This document shows, one piece after another, positions 1-11,050 of a stretch of 64,000 nucleotides of DNA. A model generated the notes under the pieces. The model was not told the origin of the DNA. It worked only from the letters and a program-made list of their open reading frames with translations, and ran no database searches. The DNA is from Hyparrhenia diplandra (taxonomy: Eukaryota > Streptophyta > Magnoliopsida > Poales > Poaceae): contig JADLZK010013206.1 of assembly GCA_015847255.1 (NCBI GenBank), positions 186,001 to 250,000 of the forward strand. The letters run 5' to 3'. Every line of letters starts with the position of its first letter. The stretch's first letter is position 1. Made by a program: the position numbers and the translations under genes.

Positions 1-56
1 ACTCCGCGGTTGTCATCAATCAAGTCAACAGGATTTGGGACTGCACAAAGGACAAT

Positions 57-371
57 ATGGGCCTCTATTGCGCAGAAGTATGCAAGCTGGAAAAGAACTT
101 CCAAGGCCTTGAGATCCTACACGTGCTCAGAGATGCGAACGTGGCGGCAGACGTGCTAGCCAAACTCGGATCTGACAGAGCCCAAGTCCCACCAGGAGTA
201 TTCGTCGAAGAGCTCTCGAAACCTTCTATCAAGGAGAACCCAGAAGAAGACAACATGGAGCAATCAGCTCTAAATGGAGTAATGATAATCTCTCTCCGGT
301 CGAAGAGCAACTCCCTGGATCGAAGACATCATAAACTTCATCAAGAACAAGACACTACCCGAAGACAAAGC
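57..371 (+). pseudogene. Gypsy RNase H C-terminal part (Tat type)
   Basis: The reading frame gives residues such as VLRDANVAADVLAKLGSD, the characteristic end of the RNase H domain in Tat-lineage pol polyproteins. RNase H removes the RNA strand of the RNA-DNA hybrid during reverse transcription. The frame continues as the linker toward integrase (LSKPSIKENPEEDN) and then slips: a stop closes it at 372-374 and the following polyprotein sequence is in another frame. No independent start is expected because this is the inside of a polyprotein. It is part of the element at 1-7336 and non-functional. Confidence 0.75.
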
Positions 372-468
372 TGAAGCAACCAGGATCTTGAGAAGAAGCA
401 AGAACTACGTGCTCATCAAAGACAAGCTTTATAAGAGAGCAGCATCATCAGGAGTACTATTCAAATGC

Positions 469-473
469 ATAAG
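469..473. repeat. Left target site duplication of solo LTR
   Basis: ATAAG immediately precedes the TG of the solo LTR, and the same five bases occur at 1962-1966 directly after its CA end. A 5-bp duplication is the normal integration footprint for Gypsy elements. Confidence 0.85.
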
Positions 474-1961
474 TGTTGGTATTTATTAAGTGCAAATAGA
501 ATATAAAGGGTTCCGCAGCGCACGAGAATAAATATACCATTGTAGCTTTTACCGGGAGTATTCAGTATATCGTTATTTATATTTTCCACGGGGAAGCAAG
601 GGTAAAGACTATGATAAATTACCATCATGTATCTACTAACTTATTATATCAACTAAACTAAAGTGAGGGGGTAAATAATGTATATGATATGAATGATAAT
701 TAATAGCACTTAACCAGAAGAATATTATAATATAGAATAGATAACTAGGTCGAGAGGACAACGGGAGAGATCTAGGTTCCTGAATACTTCTCTAGTACTT
801 TGGTTCTTTGAGTAACTAAGGCATGAAAAGGTATAGCGATCATATAAGAACACTTCGGAGCAGCGGTACCGTCCCGATCCTCGAAAAGACTGGGAAAGGG
901 GGTGATCGGGAAGGCCGCCAAAAAGCTCTACGAATCACCAACCCGAACGTGGTGGAATACAAAAGACTGATGGCTGTCACCCACAGGGCTACCACAACTA
1001 ACCGTGGATTGGGCGCAATCTAAGGTAACCTCTAGTCTAGACACCATGTCCACACTATTAATTACTACTCTAATCATCATGAATAACCAGAGCACTCAAT
1101 ACGAGCGAAGATCCCATGCAATTATATAACAACTATATTCTAATCAATAAATGAAAGGCATAAAAGTAACTAGAGAAGATAAATATATTAAAGCATAAAG
1201 TCTAATAGAGTTGAGATACAAAGATATACGAAAACTATTTGAAGACTTCTCGAACCGGAGCGCAGCTCCGCTCTCCCTAACTCTCTACTAGATCTATTCT
1301 ATTACATTATAGTTGTCTAATCTAATTCTCCGGGCGTCGTGCCTCCATCGATGTATGAGATGATCCGAAATTGATCTTATCGGATGATTGATGATTAGAT
1401 GAGGGGGTCTAGGGGTCTATATATATGGGTCTTCTCCTATCCCTTCGGCCCGGCAGGGGCGATGCGGTACTAATCCGGTGTTTGATCTTAATCCATCCCG
1501 TGCTTCTACCGAGCGCCCTCGGATCGAACCGACATCAAACAACCGGTTTTGATTGCATCTTGGAGGCGGTGGAGGAAGCTTCCGGAAGCGGGGCTGATAT
1601 GGCGGAGGTGGCAGCCGATCGGCCCTATTATTGGGCCGATCGGCCCAGATTAGGCCCGCCGGGTCCCGTCTTAGCGTCGTGGCTTCTCGGACCTTACGGA
1701 CTCCTAATTTCCGGGTGTTAAGTCTTGATTACGTCGGGATTAGTCCGGAGCCTTCTAGAGCCTTTCTCGGAGTTGGATTGCATTACGTCGCGTAGTCGTA
1801 TGGCTCGCGAATTTTGGTGTTTTTCTGTTTAGTCAAATCATAACTTCACCAAAACTCGTGGAAATATGTTAGTGACACCCTATTCTAAATTGGTATTATT
1901 ATTTTTATCCCTTTCTTATGTTTATTTGATTAATAAATTTATACGATAACAGGTGTCAACA
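474..1961 (+). mobile_element. Solo LTR (family A, Athila-like Gypsy) inside Tat integrase
   Basis: The segment begins TGTTGGTATTTATT and ends CAGGTGTCAACA, giving the TG...CA ends of an LTR, and is flanked on both sides by the 5-bp direct repeat ATAAG (469-473 and 1962-1966). No internal region or second LTR is present, so it is a solo LTR of 1488 bp left after LTR-LTR recombination. The sequence near its start, with a repeated pattern of CCGCAGCGCACG and ACCGGGAGTATTC, resembles LTRs of Athila-like grass Gypsy elements; that name is from memory. A TATA run lies at 1419-1426. Related reverse-oriented fragments occur at 7337-7904, 10256-11050 and 13490-27171. Confidence 0.85.
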
Positions 1962-1966
1962 ATAAG

Positions 1967-3058
1967 CTCGAGGAAGGAAAGGACATCCTCCAAGAAATCC
2001 ACTGCGGATCTTTGTGGGAACCATGCAGCGTCAAGAACCCTCGTGGGAAAAGCATTCAGAACAGGATACTACTGGCCAACAGCCCTCAAAGATCTTGAGA
2101 AGAACTCGTCAGAAAATGCAAAGGATGCGGATGTTCGCAAGACAAGCGCATGCCAAAGACACAATCGATCATGCGCATACCACCATCATGGCCTTTTCGT
2201 CTTTGGGGGACTGGATCAAGTCGGACCACTCAAAGAGAGCCAAGGGAGGATATGAGTACATCTACGTCGCCATCGACAAATTCACCAAGTGGATAGAATA
2301 CAAGCCATTGGTCACCTTCAGCTCAACCAAAGCAGTCGAGTTCATCCAAGAGATCATGCACAGATTTGGGATGCCCAACAGGATCATCACTGACCTCGGA
2401 TCACCGTTCACGGCTTGAGTCGAAGATTGGGCACAAGATTGTGGCATACGGATAGACTACGCATCAAGTCAGCACACCCTCGGCTAACGGACAAGTCGAA
2501 AAGAGCAAACGGACTCATCCTTGCCGGACTAAAGCCAAGACTATATGAAGAACTCAAAGACTACGGAGCCAAGTGGATAGAAGAATTCCCAAAAACAAGG
2601 GGGCCTAAGAACTCAAATCAGCGAGAGCAAACAAAGGCTACTCACCCTTCTTCACGACCTATGGATCGAAGCCGTCCTACCAGCCAGGACCTCATATGGA
2701 GCTCTCCAAGGATTGAGCAATTTGAAGAAGGAGAAGGAGAACAAACAAGAAGACTAGAAATGGAAATCGACCGCGAGAAGAAGTCAGAGCAAACGCCATC
2801 CTCCAGAACGCAAGATATCTGCAAGGACTCAGAAGGCACTATGACAAGAGCACACGTCCAAGAAAACTCAACCCAGGAGATCAAGTACTCAAGAGAAATC
2901 AAAAGACGGAAGGCAAGCACAAACTGCTCAGCCCATGGGAAGGACCATATATCGTCAAAGGAGTACTGGGACCAGGAACCTACAAGTTGATGACAATGCA
3001 AGGAGAAGAAATCAGAAACTCTTGGCACATAAACCAGCTCAGAAGGTTCTATCCATAA
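1967..3058 (+). pseudogene. Gypsy integrase core and C-terminal region, decayed
   Basis: Continuing the Tat pol gene after the solo LTR, one frame gives YEYIYVAIDKFTKWIEYKPL and then GMPNRIITDLGSPFTA (about 2251-2418), which is the integrase catalytic core with its DD region. Farther on, frames at about 2830-3058 give residues typical of the C-terminal domain: LNPGDQVLK, then KLLSPWEGPYIVKGVLGPGT and INQLRRFYP just before a stop. At least three frame changes and internal stops are needed to follow the protein, so it is non-functional. Integrase would insert the cDNA copy into chromosomal DNA. Confidence 0.75.
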
Positions 3059-3940
3059 TCAGAGGAACTCAAGGCAACAAGAGAGAAGCAGAACGCAATA
3101 ACAACTCTCCGATACTTCAAGAAGAAAGAAGATCAAGCCTGAGAAGAACTACGGACCATCCAAAGAGGTCACAAAATACGCAGACCCACGGGCACTTCAA
3201 CAAAAACAAGCTGCCTACGGTGAAGCCGCATGCCTCCTACGGGGAGAAGAACAAAACAACCCGAATTGGCACCGCAAGAAGAAGTCGACCAAAAGAAGGC
3301 AAAACCCGACCACCGTAACGGAGGTCAAAATTCCAAGGGTGGAACCACGCGAAGTCCTAGCTACGGAATAGCGCCCACACCTTAAATCCTAGCGGAAGAT
3401 CGTGAACCGACTCTTGAAAAAGAGGGCGTTGGGATCGGCCCGTCAGGTCGCAAAGGCCATCGAGGGTCTAGAAAGTGCCACTATGTCCAATGACGGCGGA
3501 CGGCCTTTCGAATCGGGCGTGAACGGTGTAGTGTTGTGAAATAGAAACCCATCGTCTCACACAAGTCTCTCAAGAAAGCGAGCAGCCCAAACCAGGCAAG
3601 GTGGATTGTAGTGTTATGAAATAGAAACCCAACCATCTTGACCTTCGATCCATGATGCACTTAAATGGGCCCGGGCGAGAACCCTTCAAGGGACGTCATG
3701 CGATAGTCCATTTGGACTGCATGGGAGAGCCCTAGCCCAAAAGAGGCAACCCCAAGTTAGAACAACTCTTTTAGGAGCTCGACTCCACCAAAATACGCTA
3801 GCAAGTTCAAGAAAGGACAAATGCTAGAGGGCCTAAAAGGAGAAACCTAACGGCCCGGAGTAACCCTCCAGAACAATCGTGACAAGTCTCGAGGAAGAAG
3901 ACACAAGTCACATGCCGGAGGAAAATAACCCCTGGCAAAC
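3059..3940 (+). other. Non-coding spacer of the Tat element
   Basis: This is A/G-rich sequence after the end of pol with no recognisable gene. A short direct repeat with the core TGAAATAGAAACCCA occurs near 3538 and again near 3616. Spacers of this type between pol and the 3' LTR are normal for Tat elements. Confidence 0.55.
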
Positions 3941-3944
3941 GGGG

Positions 3945-4345
3945 ACGCCCCAACAACCATCGGCAAGTCTACGAAGCAAAGACGAGCTGATTCTTGAGAA
4001 GAACAACTCAAGACCGGGGAGCAAGACTCCACAACTACCTTGGCAAGTCTACGAAAGGACAAGTGATTCTTGAAGAATAACTCAAGACCGGGAGCAAGAC
4101 TCCACAACTACCTTCAACAAGTCTACGGAAAGGACAAGCTGAATCTTCAGAAGAACAACTCTGAAGACCAGGAGCAAGACTCCACAACTACTCTCAGCAA
4201 ACCTACAGAAAGGATGAGCTGAATGTTCAGAAGAACAACTCTGAAGACCAGGAGCAAGCCTCTACAACTATTATCGGCAAATCTACGAGAGAAGACGAGC
4301 TGATACTCCGAAAGAAGAACTACGAAATTCAAGAAAAAGCCTCCA
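3945..4345 (+). repeat. Tandem array of about 75-bp units in Tat spacer
   Basis: About five diverged units follow one another, each with the theme AAGTCTACGRAAGGACAAG, GAAGAACAACTC and GGAGCAAGACTCCACAAC. The middle units (about 4090-4260) are closest to each other. The array lies in the region between pol and the 3' LTR. Looser versions of the theme (CAAGTCTACGAG) continue to about 4560. Confidence 0.65.
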
Positions 4346-4608
4346 ATCATCATGACAAGTCTTTAAAGAAGACGAGAAGTCATTTGTCGAAGAAAACAAT
4401 CCTAACAAACCCGAGCAAGAGTCCGCAAATATCTCCAACCAAGTCTACGAGAAAAGGCGGGTTGACACTCGGGAAAAAGACGATCTTGGATTTGGGGAGA
4501 ACTTCGGGACTATCACCGGCCAAGTCTGAGAAATAGGCAAGCTGATCCCTTCGGAAGAAAGAAGAACGAAGCACTAATGCAAAGCTCCAACATACTACGG
4601 CAAGACAC

Positions 4609-5979
4609 GTGAGCGGACTAGCCGAAGCGCCAAGGAGAAACAACCCAAAAGACGCACAAGGACAAGAACCTCACGATACCCTCGGCGGATCTACAAGAAG
4701 ACAAGGCGACCAGTTAGGAGAACAACCCGGCAACTCGAAGCAAGACTTCAACACTATGAGCAAACAAAGTCTGAAAGGCAAAATTTGGGCCATCACCGAA
4801 CATTTCCGATGTCACTACGAGGACTCCAAACAACTCGTCGCGAACCTACATGAAGGACATAAGATAGGAAGCCTAAAGAAGAACTCTAAAGGCGCAATCG
4901 CTTCAAGACATCCGAAAAAAGAAGAACTCAAAAAACAACAAACAACGACAAGCGGAGGAGAACAAAGCGCAACAAGTCTGCACGAACGGCGGATCGAGTC
5001 ATACAAAAAGTACAAGTACAAGACGGATAAAGGGACGGATCTCTTTATTCAACATCTTGAAGATTACAAGTTACATGGGAAACAACTCCTACAAGATACA
5101 AAGAAGACTCGGATGCACGGGGAGCCCAGAAACTCCAAAGTACAAGATACAAAGAAGGCCGGGAAGCCCAACAACTCAAGAGTACTTGAAGAAGGCGGCG
5201 AGGAGTACGTGTCCGGGAGCGACGAAGATAGAGCGCCGGGACTGTTTCCAAACTCCACCAAGCTAACTTCAACCGCCAAGAAGGAGATCCCTCCATATCT
5301 TGACCAAGAAGTCAAGACCCTTGCACGGAGCTCAAAGCACCAAAGAGCACTAAAAGACCATGGAGGAATCGGCATCGGCACGAAGTACCGAGAAGACCGA
5401 AGAACCCCGAACACACGGGAAACAACGGACCACGAGTTCCAAAGCTGCTGGCCTAGGGAAAAAAGAACCCTCGCCCGACACAACACCCTAGAAAGGAGCA
5501 AAGTACCACAAGAGTACAGACACGGCAGTTCCTCAAGACTCAAAGGCAAGAATCTGGGAAAAGACAACCCCCTTGAACTAGGCAGCAGGTGCTATCCTCT
5601 CCAAGAAACTCGAGCCGATGGACATCATGAGGATCAATCTACTCGACCAAGAAAGCACCTTAGCCCTCCTCAAGCTAAAGAGCAACTGGAAGTAGACTGC
5701 CCCACTCATCTTCAGAGGCCAGCGAAGTGGGATAGGACGACGAAGCGAAGGAAAACTCGATCGCAAGGCATCCCTTTCCCACCACTAGCCACGTCCAAGA
5801 GTGAAACCACCGCCAGAGTAGTCCCCTTCTACTCCGTTTCTCAAGACATCCCTCACTCACAGAAGAACCCTAGAAAGACTAAAGAAGACGCCCGGGGGCT
5901 GATCCAACTCACTCAAAGGCACCGCCATGAATCGAAGCTCAGAACGAAGCTTTTTTCTATGAGAAGGGAGACTGTCTAG
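4609..5979 (+). other. Long open frame in Tat 3' spacer, probably not a gene
   Basis: There is an uninterrupted frame of 456 codons between pol and the 3' LTR. The predicted protein is dominated by K, E, R, T, S, Q and N, with almost no hydrophobic stretch and no motif I recognise. It sits in strongly A-rich repetitive sequence, where stop codons can be avoided by composition alone, while the neighbouring pol is full of stops. Some Tat elements are known to carry an extra frame in this region, so a relic cannot be excluded. I annotate it as an open frame, not a supported gene. Confidence 0.3.
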
Positions 5980-6371
5980 AGGAAGAAGAAGCAGAGAAGA
6001 AAGAAGATACTCTGGATCATCACTGAAGCAAAACGGGCCACATTTATAGGCGGAACCAGCACGCCTATAGACCAAGTCCACAGAAGACGAGGCAACCACC
6101 AAAAAGGAGCGGTCACCTCAAATCACGCAGGAAGGAATTTATGGCAATGACTGCCATGCACTGACGTTTCGAAAAACGTAGAGCGCGATAAAAGCGCCTT
6201 TGTGACTCCCGTGGACTGCACGGAAAAAGAAACGGTCAAAATCCTAGAAAAATGAAGAACCTCTAAGAGCTCCATCCGCAAAAAAGAGCTCTTAGGCGGC
6301 TCGAGGCTACAGGATACCGGGGCAAGATTTTTTCGAGAAGAGCTCCGACGGCGAGAAGAACTGGAAGGCGG
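5980..6371 (+). other. Tat spacer, no gene recognised
   Basis: This is A/G-rich spacer between the long open frame and the polypurine-tract-like repeats. I see no coding motif or structural repeat in it. Confidence 0.4.
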
Positions 6372-6700
6372 AGGAGAAGAACTCAAAGACCTTCCGGCTC
6401 TTTGTACCAAAAAGCAAGAAGCTCGGGGGCTACCCCTACGGGTGCACTTTTTTTGACAAAGTGCACACCGTATGAAGGCGACAAGGACCGCATCAAGACG
6501 CACCCGAGAAGAGCGGGCGGCTCTCATGATTCAAATCTGGAGACACTTTCGGGGGCTAGCGAGAAAGCGGGGACTCTCCTATCGAAGAAAGAAGAGCCAC
6601 GACGACGAGAATAACCCGAAGACGGAGGAGAAGAACTCAAAGACCTTCCGGCTCTTTGTGCCAAAAGCAAGAAGCTTGGGGGCTACACCCTACGGGTGCA
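6372..6700 (+). repeat. Direct repeat carrying polypurine-tract-like motif
   Basis: A unit of about 75 bp with the order GAGAAGAACTCAAAGACC, TTCCGGCTCTTTGT, AAGCAAGAAGCT, GGGGGCTAC and ACGGGTGCACTTTTT occurs near 6374-6450 and again near 6629-6706. Each copy contains GGGGGCT, the motif that also sits just before the true 3' LTR at 6801-6807. The copies differ at only a few positions. Confidence 0.65.
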
Positions 6701-6794
6701 CTTTTTCAAAATTGCACTCCGTAAGATGATCTTGAAGACCATATCAAGGCCTCACCAGAGAAGAGCAAGGCAACCCTCAAGACTCGACCTTGAG

Positions 6795-6807
6795 ATGCTC
6801 GGGGGCT
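6795..6807 (+). promoter_or_regulatory. Polypurine tract of the Tat element
   Basis: GATGCTCGGGGGCT directly precedes the TG of the 3' LTR. Grass Tat elements typically prime plus-strand synthesis at such a G-rich tract ending in GGGGGCT. Confidence 0.65.
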
Positions 6808-7336
6808 TGTGGATACAGGATCACCAAAGAACTCTACCGAGTTGTACGCAGGGTTCTATCCAACCCTGCGGCCACAAACAACTCCCAAAAGGCAATGGAA
6901 GCATAGCTACGGTGACTTCTGTTGTAACTAGGATAGAACACTAGTCAGGTTACCTTGTAAAGAGTTCGGTGTTCGGTTCCTCTACGGACAACCCTCTCTC
7001 GTATCCGACTAGGATCGGGCGAGTTCCTTGGCCCCTAAAAGGCGGCCAAGGAACACCTCAAAGGAGGGGCGAGAGTACGCGTCTGAGAACACGAGCTTGG
7101 CCACGACCAGCGGCCCCGTAAGCTTCGCGGTCGATTCGGCCAACCCCATCAATCAAAACAGGCTCACGCCCGACCGGGCGTAAAGGTCTTTACTCGATCC
7201 TTGATCGAGGGCCCGAACCGATATAAAAACCCCGCTCTCCATGTTGCGCAACAAACCGCCGGGCTCGAGGTTCGTCGAGGCCCGAACAAACTACCGGTTC
7301 ACCCCGTGGCGGGCTCTCGGTCGTAAAACATCGACA
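6808..7336 (+). repeat. 3' LTR of the Tat element
   Basis: The segment starts TGTGGATACAGG right after the polypurine tract and ends AAAACATCGACA, giving TG...CA ends and a length of 529 bp. A TATA box (TATAAAAA, 7222-7229) lies about 110 bp before the end, as expected for the LTR promoter. Immediately to the right starts a fragment of a different LTR family (7337-7904), so this element apparently inserted into older LTR sequence. The 5' LTR is outside the window, so the target duplication cannot be checked. Confidence 0.75.
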
Positions 7337-7904
7337 GTTACATCCAGGTTCTTCATTTACTAATTCTATGTTTTCTTCTTGATTAAGTTCTTATTATATT
7401 TTGCTTACTTGATCTCGCTCGTATTGAGTGCTCTAGTCTTAAGATCTAGATTAGAGTAGTAAACGTTAGTGTAGGCGTGGTGTCTAGACTATAGTTTACC
7501 CGAGTTCGCGTCAATCTTACGGATAGTTGTGGTAGCCCTAGAGGTGACAGCTCTGTCGGGGCCATTGTAGTCCACCGTATAGGTTGGTGTTTCGTAGAGC
7601 TTTTTGGCGGCCTTCCCCCGATCACCCCTTCCCATTCTTATTCGAGGATCGGAAAGGTACCGTTGCTCCATAGTAAGTGAAAGATAGTAACCTGATCTTA
7701 ATTGATTAGAACTTAGAATACCTTAGAGAATCCCTCTCTTCCTACCAAAAATACCTTCATCAGTTATCCTTGGGCGACCTTGAGATTTTCTAGTACACTT
7801 CACGTTCCCCGTGGAATTCGATACCTTGGAATACTCCCGGGTGAAAGTTACACCGGTATCCGTGCGCTTGCGGATTTCTCTGTTTGCGTTAATTTATACC
7901 AACA
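7337..7904 (-). repeat. Truncated family A LTR, reverse orientation
   Basis: Read on the minus strand, this begins TGTTGGTATAAATT and continues with the family A sequence seen from 474: GGGAGTATTC, then CACGGGGAA, and the block around GTGGTAGCCCTAGAGGTGAC that matches the reverse complement of about 975-995. The GCTCGTATTGAGTGCTCTAG block (7417-7436) corresponds to about 1084-1103. It therefore covers only the first half of the LTR and is cut off where the Tat 3' LTR ends. Confidence 0.75.
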
Positions 7905-10255
7905 ACGACTCGGTTCGCGACCGCCATCCCAATGACATTCTTGGTGTTTTGGTCGGGCGCGCACCTACAGCAAAGATTTTTCGTTGTGGGAGAATGGTAG
8001 CCGACCACGCCGTTCCAGCAGCACCTCGAGTTCCCAAATCCATATGATATGAGTGGTAGACTTTTCACCGCCAAGGGAGAGCGTGTGATAAAAGATCTAT
8101 GGGTAAGTCTATGTTGCACTATATACAAATACATCGCATTAATTTTACATGTTTGAGATAATGACCGAATACATCGCTTCTATGTGCAGGATTTCTTCAA
8201 GTGCGAGGCGAGATATGAGGCACTAGCGGATGAGGTGGTGAAAAATGCATGTTACAAAAAGGTGACAAACATGTGGTACGAGGCATGCCTCCAGGCCATC
8301 AGGACCTACTACGGGCAATTCCGTAAAGAGGTGCTCGACAAGCAAGAAGTTTGTAAGATGACGCTGACCAGGGAACAATACTTGATAGTAAATATAGAAC
8401 GTTCTGACTTAGTGGTGCTTGACTTGATATTCTAATATATTTTATACTTGATGTCCTGTAGATGATCCCATGGTGGTGCTTGACTCATAAGCGTTCTTGG
8501 GAGATGCAAGTGGACAAGTGGTGCGCCAAAGATTGGGAGAAGACGCACAACGAGTACCGGGAGCAGCGTTTGATGATGCTAGGTGTACCACACCATCAAA
8601 GGAAACCTTACCCTCCCGGCCTACGCAACTAGATATGTAAGTCTTATCCAACATCTTGCTTCTAATATGCAACTCTGAATAATTTCTGAGCATCCTACTA
8701 TTTTTATGTCACAAGAGGCAATACATGGCACACCACTGACCATGCTAGAGTCCTTTGCTTGCGACAACAAGGGCAAGGCGTCGCCTGACGTCGTCTACAA
8801 ACCTGAGGATCCGCCCAAGGCTTACACCAACCCAACCGCCTACACCCGCCTCTCTGAGTACACCTTCGTGGCGGCGGGTCTATGGGGAAGGATTTGATCC
8901 CCCCACGGCCACAACATTGAGGGAAACAACATCATGAAGGCTGGAGGAGGGGAAGAAGCATGGGCGGTACAGGATGGGCGACAACGTTATCAACCCGGTC
9001 GACACTCTCCGCCTCTTTGAGATTCGAGCAAGGAGCACAAGCTCGAGCCTAGCCATACGCGGCGGCCAAACACTTATCGGTCTACGATTGCTACACTCCA
9101 GGTTATTTTTTTTATTTATTTGGGGTCAATTTATCTTTACATATGTGTCTACGTGTTCTAACTTTGTGGTGAAATAGGCCCGAGATAGAGGAAGAAATGT
9201 GGCGACGGGAGGAGGCTGAGACGACGGCTCAGGGCGGACCAAGAAACTTGCAAGCTCTCCTAGCGTATGTCGCACGTGTTGGAGGCAAGGTTGGTGAAGA
9301 ACCACCGCCACAGTTCGTCTTCGTTCCTCAGGAGGATCCTGTTGTTACTCATGTGAGTTCCTCTACCTTAACCCCAAATACGAATGTGAATATGCATGAA
9401 TATGCATATATGAATGTGAATGGAAATGATTTGTTGAATTGAATGCACCATTAGATGTGCATATGGACATGTGGTTGTCGGCCATAGAGCCATTGTTTTG
9501 TTGTAGGTTTTGGAAACCTCAGCTTTGTGTAGGGGGGAGGTCTTTGCCAAAATTACTAACACTATATCTTTTTTTTTTCTAGTTTGTAGAATCTACCTTT
9601 AATTTTGTCTCACAAATGCAATCTTTCTCCTATGTGTAGGGTCAATCTCATCTTATTTGAACCCATCTCCGAACCCTTGGGAGCAACCTCGGGAGCAACA
9701 GCAAAGGCGAGTGGGACCCTTGGGAGCGGTGGTACAAGTGATGAACTTGTGAACTTGTGATGATTTAGGTCATGAACTTGTGATGAACTTTTGCAACTTG
9801 AGTGATGGTTGGACTCATTGTGAACTCGTGAAGTCATTGTGAACTTGAATGATGGTTGAACTTGTAAACATGGATACTATGTGGATTTTATGTGAACCTC
9901 ATTGTGAAATATGTGGATTTTATTTGGATTCTATGTATTGAGCTGTATATATGTGATATCACGAGAAATTTGTGACATATATGTGCTATATATGCTATAA
10001 ATACGTAAGAAATAAGTGTTGTAATGAAAAAAAATTCAAAAAATTCTTTCTTGAGAGGATGGTGCGAGGAACTTCGGCAAAGACCATACCTTTGCCGAGA
10101 GCGGCCCCGTTATGGTTATCGGCAAGGGCCATAGGACTGTTGTTACGTTTGGCCTTGTTAGCGTAATGGGGCCGCTCTTGGCAAAAGCGCCATCAACATT
10201 GCCCCACCGTTCCCCTCTGTTTTGATCTTTGACAAGAACGAGGGGGTATACCGAT
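7905..10255 (+). mobile_element. CACTA element 3' portion bracketed by family A LTR ends
   Basis: This block starts exactly at the end of one family A LTR fragment and stops exactly at the beginning of another. Inside are pieces of a TNPA-type CACTA gene (about 8050-9660), then AT-rich sequence with repeated GTGATGAACTTGTGA-like words (9735-9860) and finally GGCAAAG...CTTTGCCGAG repeats (10070-10200). Such TTTGCCGAG repeats are typical of the subterminal regions of a common grass CACTA group. No CACTA terminus is visible at either end. Either a non-autonomous LTR element captured it, or independent events happened to juxtapose it. Confidence 0.55.
8050..9666 (+). pseudogene. CACTA TNPA-like gene (plant transposase, PF03004 type), exons
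   Basis: I see several exon-like pieces separated by GT-AG introns. A start at 8050 gives MSGRLFTAKGERVIKDLW, then an intron with donor GTAAGTC at 8104 and acceptor TGTGCAG before 8190. The next exon contains MWYEACLQAIRTYYG. A third piece at 8461-8631 contains WCLTHKRSWEMQVDKW. A fourth near 8706-8895 contains CDNKGKASPDVVYKPEDPP, the most diagnostic stretch of this transposase family. A coiled, glutamate-rich exon (EIEEEMWRREEAET) lies at about 9183-9352. TNPA is the DNA-binding accessory transposase of En/Spm elements. The N-terminal part is missing and there are stops (8629), so it is a decayed fragment. Confidence 0.6.
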
Positions 10256-11050
10256 TGTTGACACTGTTATAGCATAATATTAATAGTCAACTAAATATGA
10301 AATAAGGGCATAAAGTGAATAATCACATAGACTAGGGGCTTGACTAACATAGTTCCACAAGTTTTGGTGATTTATATATTTTCAGGGGACTAAACAGGAA
10401 AAGCCTAGAGTTTGCAAGACATATGAAGCATAAAACATGTTACAAACATATTCCAAGATAGCACCATTGTAAAGAGCTCGTCGAGACGATCGAAAACAGA
10501 TATATTATTTGCTATATTTGGAGCTCAGAATAAGAACATAATAATATTACAAGTAATGGAAGATTCTAGAATATGGGCCTGGGGATTAATTGGGCCTAAA
10601 TCGAAATTTGGCCCATGAAGACATATTTATATTATAATGAGATATGGTGAAAGGATTAGTACCACATTGCTTGCTGAAGGCTGAAGGGAGATAAGAAGAC
10701 CCTTATATATAGAACCCTAGGCCTATAGAAAAATTATTATTATTTTTTCTAATTTATTCCACTCATATCTCTTGACCTGTTGGTCATTGAGGTGTCCCAA
10801 TGTTGGTCATTGAGGTGTCCCAATGTGAGGAAAACCTCTCCACTAGAGAATTAGGGAATTAGGAGGGCCTCTTCAATGTAATAAATTAGTAACTAGAGTT
10901 AGGGAGCGGAGTTACACTCCCGTGTGCTGCTACGGGAACTAAACTTTTATACTAAGAACACACAGATCGCACGATAAAAATAATATTGCCTACGACAACT
11001 TCACTTCTACTATCAATGCAAATCAATAACCAATGAATATCTTTTAGTAA
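10256..11050 (-). repeat. Truncated family A LTR, reverse orientation (3' half)
   Basis: The segment starts TGTTGACACTGTTAT, the reverse complement of the end of the family A LTR (compare 1946-1961). It then follows that LTR through TTCCACAAGTTTTGGTGA and a GAGTTAGGGAGCGGAG block (10897-10912) that matches the reverse of about 1260-1290. Similarity fades after about 10930 and the LTR start is absent, so the right edge is approximate. A 23-bp word (GTTGGTCATTGAGGTGTCCC core) is tandemly duplicated at 10779-10825. Confidence 0.65.

Larger units (their letters stand above)
1..7336 (+). mobile_element. Ty3/Gypsy retrotransposon, Tat lineage, 5' part outside window
   Basis: The window opens inside the pol region of an LTR retrotransposon and runs through RNase H, integrase, a long A-rich spacer and a 3' LTR. 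The order RNase H, integrase, long non-coding spacer, GGGGGCT-type polypurine tract and LTR is characteristic of grass Tat elements (RIRE2, Grande and Cinful type). Coding regions are broken by frameshifts and stops, and the integrase is split by a solo LTR at 474-1961, so this copy is dead. The 5' LTR, gag, protease and reverse transcriptase lie upstream of the window. The lineage is inferred from the RNase H and integrase residues and the layout. Confidence 0.8.
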
